This document shows, piece by piece, positions 43,877 through 54,926 of a stretch of DNA of 64,000 nt. The notes under the pieces are model-generated. The model made no database searches and was not told where the DNA came from. It saw only the letters and a program-made list of their open reading frames with translations. Where the stretch lies: positions 59,196 through 123,195 of the forward strand of contig JAANBB010000081.1 in assembly GCA_014621425.1 (NCBI GenBank). Reading direction: 5' to 3'. This DNA is from Cylindrodendrum hubeiense (taxonomy: Eukaryota > Ascomycota > Sordariomycetes > Hypocreales > Nectriaceae). The stretch's first letter is position 1. The number at the start of each line of letters is the position of its first letter. The translations under genes and the position numbers were made by a program.

Positions 43877-44956
43877 TCCTGTATTCATTCCGTCTGCAGC
43901 ACAGACATGTTTATATATTGCGGATGGTTAGTGAGAGATTCCGATGGGTTGAGGATGCATAGCCAAGGAACCAAGTACACACGCGCGGGTATGATAGCAG
44001 CAATGATCAATGATGTTTTCAAGCTTGAAATGGCTCTCAGCACACACCAGCGGTTCAAGTTCCCCACGCGTAAACCCTGCTCCCTAAAGTACATCCCTGT
44101 CTGTCCTCCGCAGCCCTAAGATTTCGTCGAAGCAATGAGAGTAGACGATAAATCCAATCAACTGTAAGGGTTATAATAGGTATAAAGGTAGGTTATTGAG
44201 TTTTTATTATAAGGGATAATGCAACGGTGGTTTCCGAGGTCGGGTCGACTCTTGTCCCGCGTCTCAGTCTCTTGTTTCCACCATGACTTCTTTGCACTTT
44301 AGCATGGACCCGGCCTATCGTCAAACCCAACGATGTCGGCGGCAGTAAGTTCTGACATGCATCATTAGTTACATCATATTAAATCCTGACTATAACTTGG
44401 AACTTTAATAAAATTGTTAATAAAATTGGTCAACCCCATTTAGGAATCATTTTTCGCTAATTTTCACAACCGCATTGGTGAAATTGGAGGTCTCCCTCAT
44501 TCGTAACAATGCAGGCCAATTTAGCCGACACAACCTCAATGGATTGCATCCCCGATAGCAATAATCCCAGGTTATTCAACCCCGCCCAAGTATTGATGCG
44601 GGAGTTCGACGTCCGCTATTCCCAACGTGGCGTCGAGGATGACTGATCTGCTGTAGGGTAACTATAGGGGGTCTGGGGATTTGTAAATCACTTATCGATA
44701 GCTTAAATACGATTCTACGAGAGCGAATACACAGCACTTCACCAAGTTAGTGTTCTGACTTGTATTGAATAGTGGGATCGCAGTTGGTATAATCCAAACA
44801 CCATACTTAGATTATCTAAAGCTCCTTAGGAACAACCATAAACTCTTGGAAATATAGCTTATACACCTTTATGCGTGTTAATGTGCCTTACCTAACCCCT
44901 TCTCGCGGTGCGAGACAATACAACCAAAGAAATCGCCATCACTTCATAGACCGTCG
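43877..44956. other. AT-rich intergenic region
   Basis: About 1.1 kb between convergent genes. The middle (about 44150-44480) is clearly AT-rich, with ATAAAATTGTTAATAAAATT-type sequence, and may be a degenerate repeat. It does not obviously match the MITE family. No gene is seen. Confidence 0.5.
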
Positions 44957-47775
44957 TTATTCATCACTGATATATTCCTGGCCCTCTACCAGGATCACCA
45001 CTGTCAGTGTCGCCGCGTATGCCTCTCGAATGGCACAAGACATGCTGTTCCACCATCTGTGTCAGCGTTGCGATAGAATGACGGGAGATACACCAATAGT
45101 CACTTACCATGTTTTGCGAATGTCGGCTACCACGGCACTGAGTCCCCAGTGGGAACACCACGCACGTGCCAGTACCTCATTGTCGCGCACACCAAAGGCC
45201 TCTACCACAAGGACCTTCTCGTCGTCGTCATCCCCCTCATCGTCGGCGCCACCATCATACATGGCATGTACGTTGCCAAGTCCATGTCCGTTGCTAGGCC
45301 CGTGACCAAAGCTATGACTGAAGAGGTCTCGGTAAGGCCCCCGCATCATACCTGGTCCGGGACTAGATCGCACGCTGTGTATCGGCGGTCCCCCGTAGAG
45401 GCCACCCCAGTCCCGGACACCGACGATGGAGTCTACGCGGATCGATGTGAAAACGTAGTCGAAGAAGAGTGGGTGTGGTCCGTCGGAGCATGGCCACGCT
45501 GCGATAAATGACACGTCGTACATAAGCCGCAACGGCCAGGACACACCGTCTATGGCGAACTGCACAGTTGCGTCGAACATTCGCGGCCCCCCAACGGTCA
45601 GTGTCGTATCGTCAGGTCGGTCTGCCGCCTTGAGACTCAGCAACTCAATCCGTACAGTATCGATGGCTTCATCGACTCCCCGCGGAGCCACAAGCTCGTA
45701 CTCGTCAACGGGGTATACTTCAGCCGGGGGTCCGAGTGGGTCCGATCGCTCCCCCATGGATTCGACATCCTCGGGTCCCATGCGCTGCTTCGGCCGCCGG
45801 CTTCTGATCCGGGCGATCTGGGACCGGCTTAGGTCCGCCGTGGGCCGTGCCGGACCCACCCATCCGGCCACCGTGTGGCAGGTTGGTGCTAACACCTTGC
45901 CTACAATGCAGGTGGAGGACCAGTAGGTGTAGCTATTCCGGTACTGAAATCCACAGTGGGGGTGAACGTGGGAAAGGAGCGCTAGCTCGTCAGTGGCGGG
46001 GTCGGGATCGAGATCCAAGAGGGTGTTCATGATGAGGAACGGGAACGTTGGCTGTCATAGTTGTTAGCCTGAGATATATGAAGCGAGATGTGGCTCGCCG
46101 AGCAACGGTAGCCTCCTGTCTAGCCGTTACTCATTCAAATGTGTTCGTTGAGACTTACCCCTGGGAGTATCACACCACTAAAAAAGGCAAAGGCATCGGA
46201 ACTGATGTCGTCCAGAGCCATCTCCGATTCCTTCTGCTTCATATTATCCAGAGTGGCGGCCAGGTTAGGCCATTTCATCATCTGGGCAAAGCGCTTGAGC
46301 ATCTTGACCTGACGCTTCTTGAGCTTGTATCGAAGGAGAACTACAAAAATGGTCAGTATACTTGAGTTCCGATCTGCGAAGCTTCTCGTATCCCGCTCAC
46401 GCGTTAAGGCTGTATTGGGACTTACTGTCATCGGGGGTTTTGCCAAAGTCATCCACGCGGACGTATTCGCGCCACCGGCGAGCCAGAGCTAGGTTCCACT
46501 GGATGGTTGGCGGGATCTGCTGAAGAAGCTTCTCCTTAGCCCAGTCACCATGCTGGTGGGACTGGATGCGCAAGTCCAGTTCAATGCTCAGGAGCAGTTG
46601 GTGGAAGAACTTGAGGTAGTGGTCGCGATTGGCCTCGCTAGTATCGAAAATGAAGCGAGTGGCGACCTGGTTACGCGCGTTGGTAAAGTCTATCCAGTCT
46701 GGCCGCGAGAGGACAAGAATCAAGTCGGTGATTTGCTTGTCAAGGGTGCGATGGGGGCTCAAGATCTTATCCGGATCACGCAAAATTCGCTTGTAGAGGA
46801 TGCGGTAGAGCAGGGCTTCGTCGTCGTCCTCGATCCCGTGTCGCAGCTCCTGAAGCCGCTCAAAGATGCGTTCGAGGTCCATAGGCCGGGGGATGACGCC
46901 CGAGTCGCGGAGTGCGATTGTGGGGGGCAGGAGACTGGACATGGAAGCCCATTCATTAAGGGTGATGGTGCCGGGCAGATGGCCAAAGTGGAAGGCGTAG
47001 CTGGGTTGCTCCAGAGTCTCCCAAGGGTGAGTGGCACGACCAGAGCTGAGTACTCGCAAGGTCATAAACTGGGTCATACCGTCGTGAAGGTTAGCGGCAT
47101 CTGTGCCGTCATGACGGTTGCCGCTGGAGGAGGTGTGAAGGGCATAGTAGTTGTCAGCGGCATGGGGGATAGCGCGTTTGTGGCCCTTGTGAGAGGGAGC
47201 ACCGCGGGCGACAAGCTCAAGGGCATGCTGAGGCGGCAGCTCCTCATGACTGGACATTCCACTAGGAGGCCATGATGACGGAGGTCCAGGGGAGCGGAAG
47301 CGGCGGCCGTTGGGTGGGCCGGCCCTCCTGGAAGCTAAGGTTGACTTGGCCGGGCCGACCTCCGACAGGGGCCGTCGGGGCCGGCGACGGCCGGCGGGAG
47401 CAAGAGGACCGTCAGCCGGACCGGAGCGACGTTTCTGGAGGGCAGGAACGAAGTCGGTGACAGGGTTGGAGACGGCGGTGGGTTCGCGGTCGCCTCCGAC
47501 ACGACGAGACTGGTCTCTTGGCTGGTCTCTTGGGTCTCTTGGGTCTCTAGGGTCTCTTGACTCTCTTGACTCTCTTGGCTGTAGGCGGAGGTCAGCAACA
47601 AGGTTCAGCGGGCGGAAAGTGACAAGTGACAAGTGAGAGGTGAAAGGTAAACGGGCGGTAGAAGTACAGTACGCACCGATGGTGGTTGTGGTTTGTTCAG
47701 CGTCTTCCTGGCGGAACTGGCTCGACGGAGCAGGCCGCCCCAGAAGCTCTTCTTGTCGTCGCCTTGGTCGGCCAT
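44957..47775 (-). CDS. Conserved-looking fungal protein of unknown function, 821 residues
   Basis: Five exons, complement(44957..45044, 45108..46051, 46159..46340, 46426..47578, 47677..47775), sum to 822 codons. The introns are 63, 107, 85 and 98 bp. They join three long open frames that would otherwise look like separate genes; frames and splice consensus agree at every join (for example LPG|PTFPFLIMN). The N-terminus (MADQGDDKKSFWGGLLRR) is followed by a repeat of Arg-Asp-Pro and Arg-Glu-Ser triplets. A helical region comes next (ERIFERLQELRHGIEDDDE, HYLKFFHQLLLSIELDLRI). The C-terminal half has PHCGFQYRNSYTYWSSTCIV and LVVEAFGVRDNEVLARAW. No signal peptide, membrane segment or named domain was recognised. 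The final exon acceptor was chosen because the nearer AG gives a stop. Confidence 0.8.
47514..47578 (-). repeat. Coding 9-bp tandem repeat (Arg-Asp-Pro / Arg-Glu-Ser)
   Basis: At the start of exon 2 of the 821-residue protein, units of the form AGAGACCCA or AGAGAGTCA are repeated about seven times, encoding RES, RES, RDP, RDP, RDP, then RDQP, RDQS. The period of nine bases keeps the frame, so copy number can change without breaking the protein. Confidence 0.85.
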
Positions 47776-49527
47776 GATGTCATGCGCAGCGGCAGGGGCA
47801 GCGATAAGGGCCGACGCAGGGCAGTAAGCAGGGCGCGCGCCCGTGGGAGAGGGAGGACGTGAGCGCGAGCGCGGGCGCGGGTTGTAGATGGATGTGTGCC
47901 GAAGTGGCGGGGAGCGCAAGTGCAAGTGCAAGTGCAGGTGCAAATGCGAGCGCGTGTGTAAGTAGGTCAGGTCAGCCCAACGATGCGAGGCCGCCCACGA
48001 GCTTCAGGCCCAGGCCCGGCTTAGAATGCGAAGGGTTGCTAGCTGCGCGGTTGCTGTGCGGCCCGGTGCGATGGCTGATAGAGGCCGCCGCTGCACATGA
48101 TCCGGCCCAGGTTGGTCGAGTCCTCCGAGTCACCCGCCCACGTGAGAGAAATCGGACAGGCGCATACGCGTCGTATCGCGAAAGGCGAGGCAGGCGAAGC
48201 GAGGCTGCGGCAAAATGTCTCCCAGGTACCGCCGTGTGGTTGGGCCGGGACGATCACTGGTTTTTTTAGGGGGGAAAAAGGAAGGGGAAAAACACGGCCG
48301 GTTCCCCAACCACCTGCGTGCGTTGCGTAAATTGGTCGACGGCGAGGCGCAACCGCGCACGTAGCCGTGGGCAGGGATGCGATGCGTTGGTGTTATTAAA
48401 GAGGTTGCCGTGGTGCAGAGCGTGCAGAGGGACTAAAGCCTAGAGGGACTGACCCTGCTGGTTAGTCTGCAATACGGGGTAGCTTTCGCAGTAGTTGACC
48501 GGACACTCACCATCGCATTCACTTCCCCTCGAAACGGACTCACTCTTGCTACCCAGCATGTGTTCAGCGAACGGATCCGAGCAGCAGCCCCTGACAACGG
48601 GAGGGGACGAGTCTCGTGCGGAAAATTTCAGGGACGCGAGAACGCAGGGATATGCAATGCACCTCCTAAGAGGGCTTAAAACACACGGCCACTTAAGATG
48701 CCTGTCCCTTGCGTCCTTGCGTCCGTGTCGTGTCGCGCCTTGCCGTCCCGATCAGCAGGTTCCAGTAGATGAGAGAAACCAAACAGGCAAGAAAACCAAG
48801 CCGAAATTTCAAATGTCACAAAGCGGCTTGATTGCCCAATTGATTGGACTTCTCCCGCCCTCACTGGCACGGCAATGTACGCCCGATGCATAGCTAAATA
48901 ACTAGATGCCCCCAAGTGGAGATAACTGCAGCTTCTGCAGCAGTTTGCCAGCGCACCACGACGTCAACCTGCGCCCCTTGTGCATGCGTCCCGGCCCTAC
49001 TGGCCCGTTGCTTCGCGTTGCTTTTGTGCCTACAGATCTTAATTACAGAGATCGAACTAGCCTGAGTTGGTCGTGGCATTGGGTATTCGTTCGTCATCGG
49101 GCGGGGTGCTTTCACCAGCTTAGACTTGCCAATGGCATATTATATGATACAGCATGCGGCACAGTTGGCGATTGAATGGCCAGGGGAGGTGTCTGATCCT
49201 GGGAGCAGTTCTATTTAGTGAGTAGAACCCACTTCCACTAGGCGGATCTCGTATCCCCCACTCTCACTCCGTCTCCGGGAACGTCCAGAATTCGCATATG
49301 AACGATTGCTTGAATTCAATACGTAGCCTATCCAAGAACAACTACGTCCCTTTCCTCCATCCATCCGTCCTCCTCGCCCTGAGCAAATGCAAAACTCATG
49401 CAGGCATTCAACGCCCCCAGTGTCACCTCGACTCGCAATACTATACAGTCTCTGACTTCGTTGTGCCACCTATTATACCTTTCCATCTCATGCACCCGCA
49501 TCCATGCATACACGACACCTAAGCAGC
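47776..49527. other. Intergenic region
   Basis: About 1.75 kb. Close to the 821-residue gene there are hexamer-like runs (GTGCAAGTGCAAGTGCAAGT, and GCGCGGGCGC-type stretches) at about 47860-47950. The remainder shows no supported gene. The right end is the 3' flank of VTC4. Confidence 0.5.
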
Positions 49528-51992
49528 TCATAGATCCTCGCCAACAGGTCCATCTTGCACCCCGTCATTCAGTCGCCCAAAGGCCTCTTGATACTGCGTT
49601 GTAAGTTAGCACTCCATCTCCCTCGCACTTTGGAAACGAACTTACCGCGAAGAAAAAGTTGATGATGAGGGCCGCCATCAACGAAATACTCATGACAATA
49701 GGTCCGATCATGTTGTCAAAGTCCTTGCCACTTCGCTCCAAGATCATGCTTCGTCGGGTCTGTAGCATTCCGTAGCCCCAGAGTCCCGCAAAGATGGCAA
49801 TCAAGACGTAGATGATGCCCATGATCTCAGCAACAGTGTTTTCACCAGCTGCCGTGTACAGGCCCATCGCCAGACCACCCTGGAGGATGCAAATGTGCTG
49901 CCACTTGAGGAACGTTCGCTCGTTGGCCAGCCACACCTTGGGCTCCACCTTGAGCTCGCCAGAGTTCTTGATCCACTCAGTCGGCTTCACAACGCCCTCT
50001 GGCAAGGCCGCCGAAGCCCGCTTAGCTTTCGAGTACTTGGATAGCGAGAAACCAGGGATCACCGACGAGAGGGTTCCGTAACCCCTCCCCGGATCCTCAG
50101 TCTGTTTGGAGCTGCTCTCTCCTTCCTCCTCTCCATTCTTCAGTATTGACACTCGATTGTTCATTGAGTGGGCCATAGAGTCCTTCGACATGCGGTCTGC
50201 CAAGTACGATTTGCTCACGGGCGAGCTCTGCGTAGGTCTATACGAGCCCGACTTGGCACCAGCGCCAATTAGACTGCCCACAGCCATCACATCCTCAGCA
50301 CGTTGGGCGCGGCGCTGCTCTTCCTCGTCAAACACCGCCTGGGGGTCCTTGCGGATGTCCGTCTCCAGGTCACTAAGCCAAAAAGGCAAGTTGTTGACAT
50401 AGTCCTCAAACAGGGATGCCACGCCGTGGACAAACTTGGAGAATCGGGGGGTGGCGTGGACCAGGTGGGATGCTATGAGGTCCTCAACCCAAGTGGGGCG
50501 CTTTCGGTGACCATCCTCCTTGAGCTTAATCTCCAGGAGAGCATAAGGGAACCGGTTGACCTCGCTCTGGTTCATCTTCTTAAAGGGATACGTCATTTCG
50601 TTCTCGTCAATTTCGAGGCGGTGCCACTCGTTGGGATCACGACACGGGCGGTCCTGGTCAAGTGTGTCTTCGCGGATGAAGGCAACGTTAGTGTCGATGG
50701 CAATACGGATGCGGTCGTCGGCGGGCCTCTGGAAAGCGGTTCGGACGTAGTTGGCTCGGAGAACGGGGCTGAGACCCTTCTGCAGCACAAAATCCTGGAT
50801 CGTTTTCACAGTCTTCTTGAAGGTATCCTGCTGCTCCACGCTGTAGCTCTTCCTCTTCATCTTCTGGACGGCCTTCTCCATCTGGTAGTCGCCGTCGAGG
50901 AAAGTCTTGACATACTTGTCCTTGATGGAGAACTTGAGTTCGTGGCTCTCGCCCTTGGCGTCAACCGTCTTCTGCTCAATAAAGATCTCCGGGCGGGAAC
51001 CTAGCTGTCCATACCAACGCATGCGCAACGACGAGGCCTCGGCTTGGCGGTTGACCTTTTCACCATAGAGGTCGAATTTGGGGCTATCAAAGTAGAGCGA
51101 GGTGATAGAGGGTGAATCGTTGCCGTCAAGCTCCTTGGCAGCCTGTTCACTGTATACGAGGGCCGGCAAGTGTCGGAGGATAACGGTCTTGACTTCGAGG
51201 AGGTTGTCGGGGTGAACCCAGACTGTAGAAGCGTGTTAGTAAATTGAGCTTCCATTAATCATCAGGCATGAGGGCGGGATGGGTAGACATGCATTTGTGG
51301 GAGGTGTAGCGCTCTCCATTATGTGTTTCGCCCTGGGTCTCAAGGTCCAGAGGGGGGAGCTGGTCGGTGCCATCCTCGAGCTGCTGGCGAATGGCAAAGT
51401 ACATGATGGAGAGCTTGTTGAGGAGAGGCGAGTAGCCCTGCTCCGAGTTGAAAGGTCGCTTGGACAGGCTCAGCTGCATCATAGGACGGACCTTGTATCG
51501 GCCGCCTCGCTTTCGGTCGTGCTTCTTGACAATCTTGAGGAAGCCGGTGTAGTTGATGTTGCTGTACTTCTTCAGCTCGCGGACCTCGTTGGTGATTTCA
51601 TCGAGCTCGCTCTCGAGTGCACGGAGACGAGAGGCAGAGATGTCACCCTTCGGGCGGGTGGGTTCTGTTTGGGTTTCGGCATCGGCGTCGGCATCGCCAT
51701 TGACATTGTCGGCGACGGGCTCGGGGGCGAGCTCCTTGAGCTTCTCGAAGGCGGAGTCGGCGCGCTGCTTCAGGGCATTGACTCGCTGCTCCTGGAACTG
51801 GGCCACCTTCTCGAGCTGGACGTTGAAGATTTCGTCGCAGAAGCGCTCCTCGTCATCGGCGGTCCATGGATTCTGGGTGTCATCGTCAACAGAGCGGTCC
51901 TCGCGGAGCAAGCTCTTGAGCTTCGTGTAGTCAATGTACTTGTCCTTCCATTGCGGATAGACGGACTCGCGAAGAGTCCTACCGAAGCGCAT
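49528..51992 (-). CDS. VTC4: Vacuolar transporter chaperone VTC4-type, polyphosphate synthase subunit
   Basis: Three exons, complement(49528..49593, 49646..51222, 51293..51992), give 780 residues. An SPX domain occupies about 1-190 (MRFGRTLRESVYPQWKDKYI; basic cluster KIVKKHDRKR near 153-162 that would bind inositol pyrophosphates). The VTC catalytic core follows (FIEQKTVDAKGE, RANYVRTAFQRPADDR, YALLEIKL, FSKFVHGVASLF). A flexible linker and three C-terminal membrane segments of DUF202 type (GIIYVLIAIFAGLWGYGM, IGPIVMSISLMAALIINFFF) complete it. VTC makes polyphosphate from ATP at the vacuole while moving it inside. Intron 1 (70 bp) begins with GC, not GT; this is needed to keep SHK-FWVHPDN. 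The 52-bp last intron, if retained, gives a different tail. Catalytic Vtc4 versus a Vtc2/3 paralogue is not fully settled. Confidence 0.87.
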
Positions 51993-54289
51993 GGTCGGCG
52001 GGGATTTGGCTCGCTATTGTAGGAATTGGAAATCGGCAATTGCGGCGAGACACGAGGTGACCAAAGATGTGGCTGGGAGATGTGGTGGTGAGGTAGTATT
52101 GTTGTTTTGTTGTTGTGGTTGGGAGCAAGGTAGGTGCGGAATCACGAGGCCGCACGAATGACACAATGATGATGTCGGCGCGAGGAGCAAGAGCGACAGT
52201 GGTAGCGGGAGAGGGGAGGAAAGGAGGGTCGGGTCAAGATATCAAGGGAGAAGGAGACGAGCACACGATGCAAGAAAGTATTTGCTCAAAGCCAGGTCCC
52301 GCAGTCGCAAGTGCAGTCCAGACGGGTCGCTAGATTCTCCACGAGGTGAGAGACAAAGGGTAGGAAACGGAGCGGCTGGCCGAGGACAGTGGAGTTGATA
52401 GTGGATTGTGGACCGTTGACAGTGGAGGGCACGGAGCACAGAGGGGAGCCGCAGGGAATCACAGGCGCTGGTCAGGTACCTCCCTGAAGCACATTGTCAC
52501 TGCTGGCACAGAATGTCGCCCTCCACCAAGCCACTGGTTTTCGCGGCCGGAGCTTGCAGCGCCCAGCGCCAGCGACCTGCAGTACTGCATACCTAGGTAC
52601 CCAGTATGCACAGTGCTTCGTAGCTCGAGTTAGCCCTTCGTGATGCACATTAGCCCATGCCGGCTCTGGCGTCCCCTTCTCCAAGCCCCGTCACACAGTA
52701 TTCTCGCGCCGGTATCACCATGTTACGCAGCTCTCCCCGGCAACTGCAGACCCTGGCCTGGTGCGTCGCCTCTCCATCGCAGTACCTCTATCTACCAGTG
52801 GGAACGGGGCACCGGCCGAAAGAGGGTCCAGACTCTCAGGCCGCGACCCAGCCATTGCCCTATCAGAGACAAGCCTGCCGCACGTGCGTTCCAGGGCGCG
52901 TCCGAGTGGACTACTGACGCAGCGGGTAGGCATGTAACCCGATTCCAAGAGAGATCTACCGAGTACAGATGTAATCCGTAGGGAAATCCCAGCTCTGCCT
53001 ACCTTATCACTGTGCGCTACTCTGCACTCTGTGTGCATGTGTGCGCAACATGATTGCATCCCTGCGAATGACTTGATGCACGTGAGCCCACTATGCGACC
53101 TGGCAGGCCACAGCGCCCTCCAGCGCTACTCAGCACTACGCAGCAGACGAACACAGTGCTCGCCTCACACTGTCACACGTCCTCACTCGACTCGGCCCCA
53201 GTACCTGCTGCCCGGTTGTTGACCCGACCGGCTTCAACTAACCGTGAGCACCGGAGCAGGATCTGATCTCGGTCAACTCCCTAGGACTAGCCAAACCAAT
53301 CCGCCTCCGTCTAACCCCTGGATCTCATCCCTGAACCTACCTAATCCCTGGATTCAATCCCAATCGACCCCTGGCTCCCTACCGAGCACCTCTCCTCTCC
53401 CTCCATCCACTCGGACGCAACGAGTGACATCGACCGAGAGCACGTGAGCAGTCTCACATCACATCTCTGATATTCATTAATATGTCTCGCTTATTACCAT
53501 GTCTGAGATTGCAAAAGATATCATACATGCAGGTATGGAGGGCTTCTCAGCCTCTCATTTCCATCTCGGTCCTAAACTGTCAGGAGAGCACACGACATGT
53601 CTCTGCCAGCTACCGCTGCCCAACTGACAGCCATGCCCTTCTCAGAATGGAGGCGAAATGAACCTAATAGCCACACGGCCTTTCCTTCTACCACCTCAGC
53701 GATCACCTCATCACGCCTCTCCAAGGCATATATAGCACCAATACATACACGCTCAGTCATCAACTCCAGGCATATATCGAGTCGTGTGCCACTGAGACAC
53801 CAATCGACCATCAACTTCTCAAAGCTTGGACCCCGCCGCGTAGACCCGACAACTTTTCTCGAGGTGATCGATCCCCAGTCTGAGGCTTCAATCTCTTTAA
53901 ATGGCGAAAAATAAGTGCACATGCCATGCTGATGCGGTGTCTTTCAATTCTCACATCTCCCCTGCCCCGTTGCCGGGCACCACGATGACATTCGCATTCA
54001 ACCTTATGAAGTTCATAACCTCGAGATATTAGGTAATAAGCATCTCCACTTGAGTCAACGCTCGCAGGGTCCATCAGGTTTAGGGCCAATCGGGAATTCA
54101 AAGCCCGTCAGAGTCAAGGAATGCATCAAAGGACGAACCCGCTGAATTGCGTTCGAGAGAATGCCCTTGGTGGGGGTCCTGTTGTAAACCACCCCACTGG
54201 GATCAAATATGCGACGCGACATCGCCACTACAACCTACATACTATAAGTACCTACCTAGTAAAAGATGAAGACAAATTAAAATACTGAT
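51993..54289. other. VTC4 upstream region and gene-poor spacer
   Basis: About 2.3 kb with no supported gene. Three CACGTG hexamers lie at 52881-52886, 53079-53084 and 53441-53446, 0.9-1.45 kb upstream of VTC4. CACGTG is the core site of Pho4/NUC-1-type regulators, but it is also common elsewhere in this window. The far right becomes AT-rich as it enters the repeat. Confidence 0.45.
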
Positions 54290-54720
54290 AGATTTGCCTT
54301 GAGGTTAAGGATGTATGTATATGCACATGATGTACCTAGCTAAGATGTAGGTGCTAAAAATCAGGAGTATTGCCTCTGATACATTTTTATGTTGCTATTC
54401 ACATACATCCGTATACAGCTGTTTCAAAGGATGATTACTAGCAATTGACCAAATATGACATTTGAGCTAGGAAAATCCAGCAAGGCTAATTGTTAGTATT
54501 TATTTATCCTACTATTATGGTTTATTTTAGTTATTTTATTCCATAATGTGAAAAGTTGCCTTTGGTTTAAAGATGCATGTGCACATGATGTAGCTAAGAT
54601 TTAGGTGCTGATATTGTATCTGTGTGCGAATAGCAACAACCATGCGTTCAAATAGCAATACTCAAAATCAAATATTTGTGCGAATGGTAACCTGCATGTG
54701 TGCAAATAGCAATTCTCTTA
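54290..54720 (+). repeat. MITE-like repeat, copy C (compound)
   Basis: AT-rich. About 54390-54720 matches the 23.9-24.2 kb copy along its length (TTGCTATTCACATACATCC, CTGTTTCAAAGGATGATTAC, AAATATGACATTTGAGCTAG, AAGGCTAATTGTTAGTATTT, TTATTTATCCTACTATTATG). The part before it, 54290-54390, repeats the element's right-hand portion (TTGAGGTTAAGGATGTATG, GATGTACCTAGCTAAGATGT). This is a partial unit joined head-to-tail with a full one. The right end carries several variants of the terminal motif, the last being TGCATGTGTGCAAATAGCAA. It lies about 200 bp from the GLT1 stop codon. Confidence 0.7.
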
Positions 54721-54926
54721 ATAAATCATTGCCTAACTATTGAAGCCCAAACATCTACAAATTGGTATAGCAAACAAACCAGCAAACAATCCACACCTCC
54801 CTTTTGCGCAAAACCGGAATCCCCCATAAGTAGGGTATTGCCATAGGCCCTTTTGCTCCCATTTACCTGCCCTGCGAAGAGAGAGAAGAGAGATCATCAC
54901 TATCAAAACATCCATCGTAATCTATT

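Noticed and set aside
46550..47275. A 241-codon plus-strand open frame
   Set aside because: Antisense to exon 2 of the 821-residue protein; the minus-strand frame has proper splice sites and continues through other exons.
45104..47632. Two or three separate genes on the minus strand
   Set aside because: The open frames join through introns with GT donors, branch sites and AG acceptors in the correct phases, giving one protein.
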